64,000 nucleotides of DNA. Source: Anthonomus grandis grandis. Taxonomy: Eukaryota > Arthropoda > Insecta > Coleoptera > Curculionidae. Position 1 is the stretch's first letter; the number at the start of each line of letters is the position of its first letter. The notes under the pieces were generated by a model. That model saw only the letters and a program-made list of their open reading frames with translations. It did not search any database and was not told the origin of the DNA. Made by a program: the position numbers and the translations under genes. The stretch spans positions 15,290,114 through 15,354,113 of the forward strand of contig NC_065549.1 in the NCBI RefSeq assembly GCF_022605725.1, given 5' to 3'. Positions 10,597 to 22,705 of the stretch are shown here, one piece after another.

Positions 10597-10742
10597 CCAA
10601 TAGCAAGTGTTCGGATTGACGTGGGCCATGTGAAGCGTAGGCCCGGCCGTAGATCCGACGTGCAGCGGATACGCGTTTCCAGTTTCGCCTCTCGCCCGGA
10701 TTTCGTCAAAGATTGGCATTAGTTCAGCCAGGTGTTCGTGGG
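10597..10742 (-). CDS. possible shot alternative tail exon (146 nt)
   Basis: A GC-rich block stands in a very AT-rich intron, with acceptor tatattctcgtag/CCCACG and donor TATTGG/GTAATA. Only one frame is open and it needs a phase-1 entry and leaves in phase 0, exactly the phases of the exon at 19377-19534. Spliced from the GAS2 exon or the microexon to 3508 it would read R-AHEHLAELMPIFDEIRAR...HMAHVNPNTCYW-VRERS. I do not recognise the peptide. It cannot follow the 19377-19534 exon, because that frame stops after eight codons. It could instead be a chance GC island or a transposon relic. Confidence 0.45.
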
Positions 10743-10814
10743 CTACGAGAATATACACACACGGGTGCCACAAGTTCCAACATTTTTACATAGGTTTTAA
10801 GAGGAATAGATGTA

Positions 10815-13579
10815 CAGGGTGGGCAAAAGCTTCTTAACTGGATGTATTTCAGGACCTGTTCATCTGACAACAATGGGATTTTTTATGGCCATGAGAAAAT
10901 TCTCTTAGAAAGTTCTAAATTTTACTACTGCTAATAATTTAGTAAAAAAAAATTGAATTTCTCACAAAACTCTTCTATAACAATATACTAAAGATTCAAT
11001 TGTGGAAAAGTTGATTCCACATAATTTTGGTTTAAGGTTCATTGGCGTACTAACCAGTGTAGGGGACGTTAATAAAATAAGAATAATTAAAAACGCTGTA
11101 AATTTTAAACCAGTTATTCCATTTCAGTAGACCAAACCTTACTTGGAAGAGAGATATAACTATTTTAAATTTTAGTTCTCAATGTTAAGCAACAGTTATT
11201 AAAAAAAGATCTGTATTACTAGGGACTATTGCATAATAATGAGAACAGAAGTTTAAAGCAGCCAAATTTTTCTTTAAAATATAAAATAATACATTTATTT
11301 ATTAAATATACGGAAAAATCCCATTTAATGCTATAAACCTACAAAAGTTTATATACAAACACAATATTTCGTTAGTGGTAGCAATCATATATTATAAAGT
11401 ACTAAATTCAAAATAAGAGAATACTAACAATAACAAAACACATAAAATTATATTATAACAACACAATTACCAGCCAACAAGCAAGATCTTTTTACACGGT
11501 TGGTAGTGAAATTATAAATGTCAATATCAGGATGCTTATTCAGAAAACTCATGAAACGTTCTCTGAAAAAGGGACATTGAAAGTGGCATAATGTTTAAGC
11601 CTCTGATATGGAATATTAAATGTTATACAACTTAAAAGAAACGGACAATCAATATCACCATGTAGAAGTTTGAAGATGAAAATTGCACCACACACCTCTC
11701 TACGACTGGCGAGTGGCATCAGAGCCAGGTGATTCTTAATAAAATCATTATCATGGTCAACCATGGCACTATGAGACTTATAGGCACAATGTGTCAAAAA
11801 TGTATGTTGAACTCTTTCAAAAGTGTAAATAAGAATTTGGTGATAAGGGGACCATACCACAAAATAGTATTCTAAGACTGATCTGACAAGGGCACAATAA
11901 ACGGGTTTGTGTGATTCAACTAAGAGATGATTACAATTTCTAATAACAAAACCTAGCAACTTGGAAGTCCTCACCGCAACATTGTTAATTTGCTCCACAA
12001 AAAACAACCTCTCATTAAAAGTGGCACCCAGGCCTTTTACAGAAGAGGCATATTTAATACCATGGTTATTTATTGTATACTGAGTATCGATTTAATTCAA
12101 TTTGCGAGTGAAGCTGATGTAACAATATTTGCTGATATTTAGACCAAGCCTATTTTCTATTTTTAAAGCAAGTAAAAATGACATCGACAAAAACGTTGAA
12201 AAGAAAAGGAGATATATGTCCACTCCGAGGAACACCTGAGGTGACTGTAATCAGGTCAGAGAAGCAGCCGTCTATCTTGACTCTCTGAACACACCCCTCA
12301 AATGAACTTTTAAATCAATTAACCAATTAAGTGTGAACATCCACAGACGGTCGAATGCTTTAGAAAAGTCGGTATAAATGGCATCTACCTGCTTACGTTC
12401 TTCCATTAGGAGCAAGAGATCAGATTGATAAGATAACAAATTTGTTGCAGTGGGTCTTCTATAGCAAAAACCATGCTGAGAAATGGAATGAAAGCTCTGC
12501 AGAATCAGGATAACTGTTTTGCAACTAAACAGTCCAATAACTTAGAAATAGCTGATTGGAGGCATCCACTTCTGACACTGACCATTTTTAAAAATTATGA
12601 TAGTAATACTTTGTTTCCATAGTTATGGAAAACTAAAAGTCTGTAAAGAGCTAATAACTAGTATGAATAGGACAGTACAATAGGACATACGAATTTTTTA
12701 AAGAAATAATAAGAGATACCATCAGGCAAGTTTATTAGGCAATTGAACTATGTTTTTATTAACATCAGGGACAGACAAATCATTGAAAGCAGAAACATTG
12801 GCATTAATGTTGGAGGAAGACCCATTATCATTATCATCACTATTAGTTAGACAGTTAAACAGTTAGAAAATACTGCTTAAACAAGTTTGCTATGTCTTGA
12901 CCAGAGAAAGCAGATTGGTCTCCATAATGAGAAGAGTTGCGGAAACTATGGCTGAAATGTTTCTCATTTATAAACTTCCAAAAAGGATTTTGGATTATTT
13001 TTTACTGCATCATCAATTCTAATATAATTATTATAAGAAAGTTGTAGTAAAAGATGTTTAGATTCAGCTCTAAGGCGAGAGAAATCTATATAGTTTTCAT
13101 TAGAAGGCTCAGTAACATTTAGTAAATGAGCGGACTTTTTTATCCCTTGTAAGCTTCTTGAGGTCTGAAGATAAATATTTAGAGAAATTTTATGTTGCAT
13201 ATTTTTTCAATGGAACATAGTAAGCTATACCTATAGATAAAATTTTAAGCAATGCTGCCAGTTAACAGAAGCAAGGAAATGATGCTAGAGGTATTAACAA
13301 AATAAGTGAAAAATAATATTATTAAAAATTGAATAAGGTTGGAAATCATTGGGTTAGAATTTATAGCCATTTCGGTAAAAAAATTTTTTATTTACACCAA
13401 AATTATGTGAACTTTTTTAGACTTTTGAACTTACTAGACTTACTTTCTTGACTACCAAAACAATATATTGCGCTTCCTAGCGCAAAACTCCAATGACCAT
13501 AGTTACATCTTAAAAAATCCCATTATTGCTAGATAAACACGTCCTAAAATACAGCCGCTTTGCCTACTTGCCCACCCTG
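10815..13579. mobile_element. TA-flanked inverted-repeat element with a LINE inside
   Basis: The ends read CAGGGTGGGCAA (from 10815) and its complement (to 13579), each next to TA. Similarity of the two arms extends inward with gaps (a shared AATGGGATTTTTTA and a shared ACATAATTTTGGT at about 11017 and 13393). The superfamily is probably Tc1/mariner-like; no transposase is seen. Antisense LINE sequence occupies the middle. Confidence 0.6.
11270..13200 (-). pseudogene. non-LTR retrotransposon reverse transcriptase, 3' part, decayed
   Basis: The clearest frame (11549-12007) reads SKLLGFVIRNCNHL, then CALVRSVLEYYFVVWSPYH and FERVQHTFL, the segment after the catalytic core in jockey/R1-like LINEs. 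Upstream on the same strand are decayed core pieces over 12040-12560, including KHSTVCGCSHLI-like remnants and many stops. Its 3' end near 11270 is AT-rich. It probably inserted into the element at 10815-13579. Confidence 0.7.
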
Positions 13580-16500
13580 TACAAGTTGATTTACAATGTG
13601 AGTGTATGAAAGTGTGGTGCTTGTGTGAAGCACTTTAAGCTAGCTTAAATTCATAAAAAAATTATCCATTTAAAATAAAGTTTAAACCAGCTTAAAGTTT
13701 TTTTGATTGCTTTATTACAAAGCTTAAAGGTGTCTAAAGTGTAAAATTTGAAGATATTTTACTTGTACGAAAAGATCTTCAAATATGGAAGGGAAGCGTG
13801 AAAATATGGGGTGGGAAAACCTCAAAGGTTTTCCGCTCTACTGTGGCCAACTAACCCTAAAAAAATCTTTCCCCGTGAATTTTTTTTGAACACTTAAAAA
13901 GGCGCAATTCATGTATTTCGCGGCTCGACAGTTCGTCTCATGAGGTGGCAGACAAACACGTAACGTATACCATTGACAATATCATAAGTTCATACTTACC
14001 TGCCCCAAAAAATAACCTGTAAATTAACCTGAAAAGTGAACACATGCTCTCAAAAAATGCACAACACAATACGTACCAAAACCCGAATACACGTACGGAT
14101 ATACTACAAGTGAAGCAGTGGCATGACAATACATATTCTTGCGGTATATTATTCGCTCTATTCATACAGTCACCGTTTCGTACTAGTAATACAACTCACA
14201 ACTGTGAACATATCTTTTATGTTACCATGCTCATATGCTGGAAACATAAAATAAGGAACTTTTTTTCTATAAAGATTCTTTTGGCTTTTTGGATTTATTT
14301 AAGCAGATTTATAGTTTTGCGGGAAAATTATGAAGAATCTTTATTGAAATGTTTCCTTAAATCCTAAAAGGTTGGACAAATGTTTTTGACCTCTTTTTTA
14401 AATGCTTATTCTTAAAAAACAAATACTTTAGTTTAAAAATAATAGCAGCGTTTATAATACACCTATGATTAAGCAAGACTAAATAATACTGTAAATATTT
14501 CAATACTAAATCAAAATAAATTATTTAAATTGAAAGTGATTGTTAATGTCAATATTATTTGGAAAAACCGTCACTACTGGAAATCATTGTACATTTCTTG
14601 AGGTCTCCCTTAAGCATCCATAGGAATTGGTCTAAATCATTAAGAACTCTTGAAAATTATTTTCATGTTATACCACATTTTAGTTACCTGTAAACATAAT
14701 ATTTAAAACTCTTGGGAAATATTAGGAATATACTTAGAGATTATTTAAACTAATTATTCCTAGATCTGGCAACTATTGTACACTTCAATCCTAGGTGGTT
14801 ATAGTTGCCAAAATAATAAAATTATAAGTAATCAGATTATTTTTTTAATTCTATAAGGCAATGTGGTAAATAATATAATAAATGTAATGTGATTTTTATT
14901 TAAGTATAACTGTATTAATTGAGAGTTCCAAAATCTAAATTAAAATCATATTCAAGATATATTTGAATTGAAGATATTCTTTGGCAAATATTCTTTAAAT
15001 TATTATTGTTTTTGGATTTCTTGTTTTTTGGGAAATTTTTATATATTTCTTGAGGACTCCCTTAAAAATCACTTAATTCCACAAATTATTTAAAAAAATA
15101 ATTTTCATGTAGGCACACTTTTTTCTTTATTTTTAATAAGATCTGAAAATCACAATTATGCTGAATCTAAGTCCGAATGCCATATCATTGAGCCTTGTGA
15201 TTTCTGTATCCATTAAATTACAGATTTCTCACGGAAGCATCAAATTATTATCTCACTTTACATATATACTAAAGATTTGCAGTGCTAAGTTAAGTAGGTG
15301 GTTTTGGTTTGCTGGATTAGCAAATGCAATTGGGTTACTTTAACCCAATCAGAGTTTGTATATATAATCAAAGTATGCTATTTATAGAGCAAGTTTGTAA
15401 CATGTTTTGTAAGCAGTTTATTTTAGGAAGTGTATATTTAAAGCGTGAAAGTGTATATTTAAACAATTTTGCCTAAGTTATTTTCGCAAAACACGGTCAA
15501 TGTAAGCGCTGCTATAATTTGAATCACAACTGTAATAAAAAATAATTAAATGTAATAAAAAATAATAAACTGAACTTAAGTACAAACTGATCAAATTAAG
15601 TTATAAAAGGTTTAAACATTTGAACCAACCCCACAGTATGATCCCGTGCCATTTGGAAAGGAAATCGTATTACAAATACCAATAAGTTCTGATTATTTTA
15701 AAAGATAGTGATTTTATTAGCGATTCTAAAATGACTTCTTATGACGATTTAATACATATTAGAAAAGGCGTTATAATAGTATATCTTATCTTTTTTTTTA
15801 AATATTAAATCGATTTAATTGAAAGCTTCATTATTATTTCATTAATTTAAAGTGAGTCGTTATTATTTTAAATTGGGTACCTGTTATTAGATTGTCTCTA
15901 TTATTTATTGTCTCTCTATTAGAGCTAGGATTCATGTTATCTTATATTAATAAATAAAAGAAAAAATATTTTTATTATTTTTTTAAAATTTTTTGATCTC
16001 TTGAAGATGACGAGACAAAATTAATTTGCCGAAGCAATAAAATAAACTCGAAATAAAGAAAGATTTATATGATTTTTACTGAGCCATAACCAACTTCCTC
16101 CTACTTAAAGACAAAAATTGTTTATTGTGTAGTTCACAAATTTAAGAATCTGAATAAAAATTGTCAATAAACTACAAAAAAAAATAGTATGTAACACTAA
16201 ATTTTTATCAACTATTAGGCCAAATATATTTGTTAAATATGTGGAATTTGTTGGGTTAAAAAACTAAACAATGGAGCTTTATAAAACAGAGTTTTTATAG
16301 TTAAAACTAAACTTCTAGAAAATTAATTATTTACCAGCATAACAATGTTTCAGTATTTTTTTGCTACGTCTAGGTCTAATATTTATCTACTTAAAGGGTT
16401 TTAAAGTCGAGTAATATACTGCATTTGTTATGCAGCAGTATATACCACAAGCAGGTCTTAATTTTCTATCAAACTATACTGACAAAAACTTGAAAAAGAA

Positions 16501-16939
16501 TAAATTGTAAATGCGTAATAATTCAATATATTTATTTCTTTTATAATAAACACAATCCTTTTTTATGTAAGATACCCACATTTTCAAGAAAAACTGAAAT
16601 GGCAAGAAAACTATTTTACATACCAAGGCAGTGATTTCTAAAACCTCTGAAGTTGCAATAAAGCAACTTTGATTTTTCAACCTTTCAGGTAAATCAAGGT
16701 GACATTTGACATTTTTTTAAATCCATGCAGCCTTTGTTATTCTCTCAGTTATTAGAAAGAAAGACTAAAAAACGTTATTCATTTTGGCGCCCTCTAGCTT
16801 TGTGCCCGTTGGTCGTATAGCTTCACTCCCTAAAGATAAATTACAAAGAGTCTAATTATCTTCATTTTTTGTTTCCTAAATATTTCTATACAACTTTTAG
16901 CCAGAAAACCACAATTTTTTAAGATAAGGGATACACACT
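13580..16939. other. intron sequence, nothing firmly recognised
   Basis: AT-rich. A less AT-rich, CpG-containing patch lies at about 13750-14170 and ends on the minus strand in a perfect CAG/GTAAGTATG donor at 14000. A possible minor or noncoding exon cannot be told from chance here. Confidence 0.4.
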
Positions 16940-17690
16940 AGACTTATTAGACAATCATGCATATCTCAGATTAAAAATATTCCTTCCGCCAACAGCGATA
17001 TCGCTTTGGCTATCAGTAGCCTTTAGCATAATCCATTCGCCGTATATATTGAATAAGATTGGACTCGGTATGCAGCCTTGCCTCACTACCTTAATAACAC
17101 AGAAATTTCCAGTTAGTTCCCCGTTTACTCTAATCCGAGCGCAGCTCTCGTTATATAAATTCCTGATAAATAAAATTAGGTGGATAAAATTTGCCACAAC
17201 TTCCTCACTTCAAAGGCTTTGTTATAATGATAAATGTGGCGATGATAAGTTCTCTGGAATTTTTTATGATCTGCCTTATGTTAAATATTTGCTGTATAGT
17301 GCTGCATCCTGGTTTCCTGTCCGTTCTTCTGGAATTCCAGATAGAAGAAATGGTTTTATCCTTGTTAGTATTATTTATAACATGACTTTACTGCAATGTG
17401 TAATCAGTGCTATTGTGAGGCAGTTGAAGTTCATTGCTCCTTCTTTATGAAGTGGAATATATATTGATGTTATCCAGTCAACAGGCCACGTGCATATCTC
17501 CCTATGATTGGCTACTCTGCACGCAGAAGTATTCTATCCTTGTAAGTTATCGTACTGTTTCGAAAACAATAACAATATCAACTGTCAAAAAGTGGATCGA
17601 GTCAATAAGAGTGAGGTACACTTCTGATCAAAAGCGCCGATGTGGCTACTTTCTGTTATCGTTCATTTTTGGGTATGCACGTCTATCTTA
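16940..17690 (-). pseudogene. LINE reverse transcriptase fragment, probably RTE-like
   Basis: On the minus strand 16955-17197 reads LILFIRNLYNESCARIRVNG, then VVRQGCIPSPILFNIYGEWI and LRYA, the palm region before the YADD box. Upstream, in shifting frames, come matches to the finger region (a NIYSTS-RRSNE segment, SIWNSRRTDRKPGCSTIQQI, NIRQIIKNSREL). Several frameshifts are present. Clade assignment rests on the VRQGCILSP style and is tentative. Confidence 0.7.
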
Positions 17691-18359
17691 AGTAGAACGC
17701 ATAGCACCCAAATAAATGCTTAAAGCTTTATATTGTACGAAGCTGATGCATAAAAATGCAACCATAATCCAGTAGAGAACGTATCTAGTTTTTATAAAAT
17801 CCTAAAGCTGTCTCTACATAACATCAATCATAATAATATAATATCCTATCATATAACATAATATCCCACCAGATCTTAGTAACATACGTTAAAAAATTAA
17901 GTTTGGAAATAAATTAAATAATGTGTTCCTTCCAATTAAACTTTTTATCTAAGATTTTCACTTGGTTATATTAAGGCATTTTAATACACTTAATAAAATA
18001 TTATATTTCTTATATCATTGTTGGAATGAATATATGCAATAGTGTATTAGAACGTATGAAGATACACGTATCCGATTTTTCGATTATGTATTATGCTTTT
18101 CCTGGGTGTACACTATTCATATTTTTTATTGACATTGTAGATACAAATATTATCATATCATTCTGGACATTGCTATCTTCTTCTTCAGGTACATACCTAT
18201 CCGTTTCGGATGGTGGCAATCATGCTGCTATAATTACAACTTTCTACTTACTAAGCTATTAATTACACTATGTATTATATTATGGTTTGCAGTAGGAAAT
18301 ATCGAACTTTATTTCTCATAACATGGTGTTCTAGTTGTCTTTTTTTAATAGTGTACATC

Positions 18360-18840
18360 ACTACTAGATCTTTTTTCATTTTTCTTAGCACTCCTATGTT
18401 GTAATGTGAGCTGTCCATGGTATTCTGAGCATCTCAGCATTCATAACTCAAATGCTTCCAGATTTTTAGTGGTGGCATTTTATTTCTTGTGCACTGTCCC
18501 ATTGTTCATTTGTGATGGTTCCGTAAGACTTCCGTCGACATATGGGTCATTAATATCTCTTTTGCTGGTGATCATTTGTTTCATTTTCTTTGCGTTGATA
18601 TTAAAACCGTATTGTTAACTCTACTGCGCGATTAACCTATTAACCTTTGCAGTGCTTCCAAGGTATCTGCTGTCACCATGGTATCATCGGCGTATCAAAT
18701 ATTATTCAGCCTGACTTCGTTTAAAAGGATACCTTCTTCTACTCCATTAAGGGCTTCGTTGAACATTTTTTCGATATTCCTCGGACTTCTTTGCTCCAGG
18801 TGTTTTGGGCAACGCTACAAATTTTGATGCCAGCTTTCAG
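18360..18840 (-). pseudogene. LINE reverse transcriptase fragment, YADD region onward
   Basis: The minus strand reads KMFNEALNGVEEGILLNEVRL, then YADDTMVTADTLEALQRLI, NINAKKMKQMITSKRD and, in another frame, LRIPWTAH. The order is palm, YADD, thumb and a C-terminal motif. It looks like the same family as 16940-17690 but lies upstream of it on the minus strand although it encodes a later segment, so it is a separate or rearranged copy. Confidence 0.7.
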
Positions 18841-19376
18841 GGATATTTCCAGAGTTACAAATTCTACCTTTCTATTCTAGTTCACTGCTTTTTTGATTTT
18901 CATTTGTTCTATTAATATTTCTACCTTGTGTTTTAGTATGGGTGGGCTTGCAGCTATAGAATAATGCCATACGTAGGACCTACTTTTTGTAAATCAGCAG
19001 TGTATAAATGAAATAGAAGAGGGCTTAAAACGGAACTCTGAGGTAAATCTAAATAAACATAATGGGATCTAAATATTATCGTTTTCAAGCCTTCTGCATA
19101 GACACCCAATGACAAGAAACAATGATTGCATAGATTTTTTTAAACCAAAATTGACCGTACTATGGGCAAATGAGATAAATTTCCTAGAAATACCCGAGAT
19201 TTTGAACCTTTATTAACCAGCTAGGCCGATTTTAGCCTAGAAGCCTACTTGGAACTTCGAAAAGCTCAAAAACTAAAATTTTGTAAGAACCTATTCACTT
19301 ATAAAATACTTCTTTCCTTATAGGCACGCGATCATACCCTTCATAAGACAACCTGCGACCTGTTTTCATATAATAC
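18841..19376. other. intron sequence, nothing recognised
   Basis: AT-rich. The part just 3' of the 19377-19534 exon on the minus strand is ordinary intron. Confidence 0.5.
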
Positions 19377-19534
19377 CTTGGTGATGGGGCCTTGGGGTGT
19401 ACGCAGCGAACTGCTTGAAGAACCAGATACCGGGCTGGCTGACGACCTTTTGCTCTTAAATGCGGTCATCGTCTGCGACACGCCGTCGGCCAGGATGAAT
19501 TGCTCGCGCAGCTCAATGTTAGTGCGGCCCTTAG
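19377..19534 (-). CDS. shot: shot exon: start of C-terminal tail (GRTNIELRE segment)
   Basis: The acceptor is ccacacag/CTAAGG (phase 1) and the donor is ACC AAG/GTATTA (phase 0). It reads AKGRTNIELREQFILADGVS, nearly invariant in spectraplakins, followed by a Ser-rich stretch ending RTPQGPITK. An alternative AG eight bases downstream would break the frame, so the first AG is chosen. Joined to the exon at 3508 it continues K-VRERSQRS, as in Drosophila Shot. Confidence 0.93.
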
Positions 19535-22500
19535 CTGTGTGGTGGCGGTGGTGAAGGGAGGCGTAATGGTATGTCCAGTGGAGGAGTCGGGGTAAGTATG
19601 GTCGAAGGGAGGAGGTGGGAGAGGAGGTGCGAACAGGTGCAGAGGAGAAGAGAAATAAACAAAACAAAATAAGCATATTGTACCTCTTTCTTTTTTTTAA
19701 GTTCAGCTTGATTGGCGAGCTTTGTAATGGGTGTAAGAACAAATTAGTTAATATTTTGCAATTATAATACATTGTTATCTTTTGATTTAAATTATAGGTA
19801 TATTATCACATAACGACTGGTTAATTTCTCTCTTGAGTGCCGAAATTTCCATATATTAACATTCAATAGGAAATCATAGGACAAAACGTAAGTTAACCAG
19901 AGATTGACAATGCTTGATCAATTCTTTCTACTTTCAATTTAGAACAAACTCTAAAGAAATGCAAAAAGCTTTATCGGTCTCTCTTTAACTCGTGAGTAGG
20001 ATTTATTATTGAATTTAATACATTGATTTCCACACTCAAGACCTGAGTTGGTCACACCTGGATATATGCAAAATTTTAAGAGTCAACTTGTTATATTTGT
20101 TGTATATTATTTTATGCTCAAAAAATAGCAAATAGAATATCTGAAATGAAATATATTTATTTATAATTATATATTAATAATAAATAATATGTAAGTCTTA
20201 ATAGTAAAATTTTAAATAATTTGTCGATACACCCATTTTGTGCGCAAAATAAAGCAATTACGTAAATGTTTTACCAAAAAAAAAACTATTTAAAAAAACA
20301 AATAATTAATAACTACAAACCCAAATTACTATATGAAACATACATAACAAAAACTCAGGTAAAACAAATATGTAGTTCGAAAATAATATACAAAATATAT
20401 ATAATATAAAAAATAAAAACAAGGCTAGAAATATATTAGGTGATTATTAGTAACAAAAAAGCATGCATCAAAACAAACAAAACCGAAAACCCAACAAAAC
20501 ACCAAAAAATGGTTTGCAAAATGAATATGTACAAAAGAACCACATTTTGTTATAACAGTTCAATTTACAGAATTATTATTTTAATAATTGCAAATAAAAA
20601 TTATGAAAGTGGTTTTTAGGCAATAGTTCAATTTTGAATGAGCTCAGGCTTGTATACAAATTTGATTTTTAAGACCCAAGGTTTAATCAATTGGAAGTTA
20701 TTGAGTTTTTGACATTTATAAATGTTAATCATTTATAAATGATAAGACTTTTGTCAAAGGAAAAAAATCAATAATCACTCAATAATGTCCTTTTAATAAA
20801 CACTTTATCATATAATCATATAACTTTAAACATTTTAAGTTTTACCATACAATTGTTATTTACTGAAGGTTAGATGACTAAAATTAAAACTATTTTATAG
20901 GCATGATTCCTTGAAAGTGACAATTTGTACAAATTGCTACTTGAACTGTATGGTTACAATAACATAAATGTCACTGAGACAACAATTACGTAAATTGAAA
21001 GAAATTTACAATTTTCAGAATTGATTCCTGATATTTTAACCTAAAGTTTTGAGTTATTTCATAAAAAAAAACTTTTAGTTTACAAGAAATGTATTAATGC
21101 GAAAAATTGACACATTTAGGATTGAACGTACTTTAAATTAACTGGAATTAGAATCAATTAATTATACTATGAAAATCAAAATTTATTTTAGTAAAATACA
21201 CTGATGTTTTTAATTATTATTTAGCCCACATCGACAGTGCACAAAAGAAAGATACAATTTGTCAATTTTAAGAAAATAAAAAAATTCCATAAATGTCCTT
21301 GCAATTTGGTTTGTTTGATATGGAGTACAAGGAATTCGTTAGAGACAACTTACAACAATATGCAATTTTATTTATTTTCAATTTTTTCTGATCCCTAGAT
21401 AAGATTTACCCAATTATTACATAAAATCTTCATTACTGTTTTTAATAAATATCTACGCCTTCAAATGATTTTCCACATCTTTTGTGTATTTGAAGTTGTT
21501 TTTGTTTTAAGCTTTTGATGGCATTTTTCGTTTCGTTCGAGAAATTTAACGTTTTTGGGGAATTGGAACTAATTCTTCACATTTTTGAGGCATTTTGTCG
21601 TAATTTTTAATTCTTTAGACATTGGACATATTTTCTTGCATTTTCCAGAGTTTTGTATGCCTTTTTGAAATTTTTTTAGACATTTAAAACATTTTTCCAT
21701 ATCTTCAGGCTTTTCAACGTAATTGTTTTATTTCAGGCATTTGAACTGATTTTAAGTATCTTATCTTTTATTATTCTGTAAGTAGATACAGTTTTATTGA
21801 AATTATTTTTAGTACCCTATAAAAGAAGGGAATTTAAAGAAACAATTACTACTCTTTATCTAGTATTTAAATCGATTGTAAAAAAAAGTTCCATCCTCTT
21901 CTAATAATCGATTTAATATCATTTTGTGACTTGACGTTTTATAGTGAGACTGCAAATGTCAAAATTGCTAAATTTTACTGCATATTTGTTTTGTTCTTTT
22001 GTTCTAGCCAGACTTGGGTATTCTTATACATTTTCCCATCAAACGATTAATGTATTTTATCCGGCATCTCCTGCCTGATTTTCCAGTTCTTATTAGGAAA
22101 ATAGTAATATTAACAGTAATAATAATCTACTAATATTACGTGCACGTTTATTAATACAAATCATGTTAATATTCACCCCGCAAATGATGAATATGGTCAA
22201 AAATTCATTGAAAATGAATTAAAATAAACTATAAGTGTTTAATTATTTCAAGTTAGTTATGTACAATTTTGATCTCTTGACAAATAACCCCTTTCATAAA
22301 TATCCCACTAGGCCCAACTAGAGAGTTTTCCGTGAATGCTTCATATCCAGATCATAATTTTTTAACTTTTGATATTATAAGTGTTTTTAGGACATGAAAA
22401 GTTAACTGATTAAACAGAAGGAATTAAATTTTTTATTGTTTCAGTTTGTATTTTGTTTCTTCTAGTACCCCAGATCCTAAATAATGTTGTTTCAATCATT

Positions 22501-22669
22501 TTGTGTCTTCAACGTGGACAATAAAATTATTGAATGATTGATGTCTTCTAACTCTAAAACTCTTTAAAGTTCAACTTTTGTCTAAAAACCATAGTTATTT
22601 AAAATATCCTATAAATATCCTTATAAACTGAACTGTTCTACAACAAACCAACTAAAATTCCATCCTTAC
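19535..22669. other. very AT-rich intron, no gene
   Basis: Long A/T runs and no protein-like frame. A repeat of about 75 bp from 19836 (AGTGCCGAAATTTCC...) is related to one at 53136. Confidence 0.6.
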
Positions 22670-22705
22670 CAAGGGGGCACCAGGGCTCATGTTCCTCCGG
22701 TATAT
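22670..22705 (-). CDS. shot: shot candidate microexon (36 nt) after GAS2
   Basis: The exon is bounded by a pyrimidine-rich acceptor with a ctaac branch-like site (cctaacccag/ATATACC) and a GTAAGG donor. Phase is 1 to 1. Inserted between the GAS2 exon and the 19377-19534 exon it adds DIPEEHEPWCPL in frame between DPCR and AKGRTN. Vertebrate dystonin is known to carry an optional insertion at the same point of the protein, which supports a real alternative exon. The block is GC-richer than its intron. Transcript evidence is missing. Confidence 0.6.

Noticed and set aside
16004..16058. GAAGATGACGAGAC...GCCGAAGC resembling the hammerhead-like motifs
   Set aside because: It lacks CTGATGA and GAAA in the right spacing and has no stem II.
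19526..19528. Alternative acceptor AG 8 bases inside the 19377-19534 exon
   Set aside because: It would shift the frame and meet a stop within a few codons; the upstream AG restores the conserved AKGRTN sequence.
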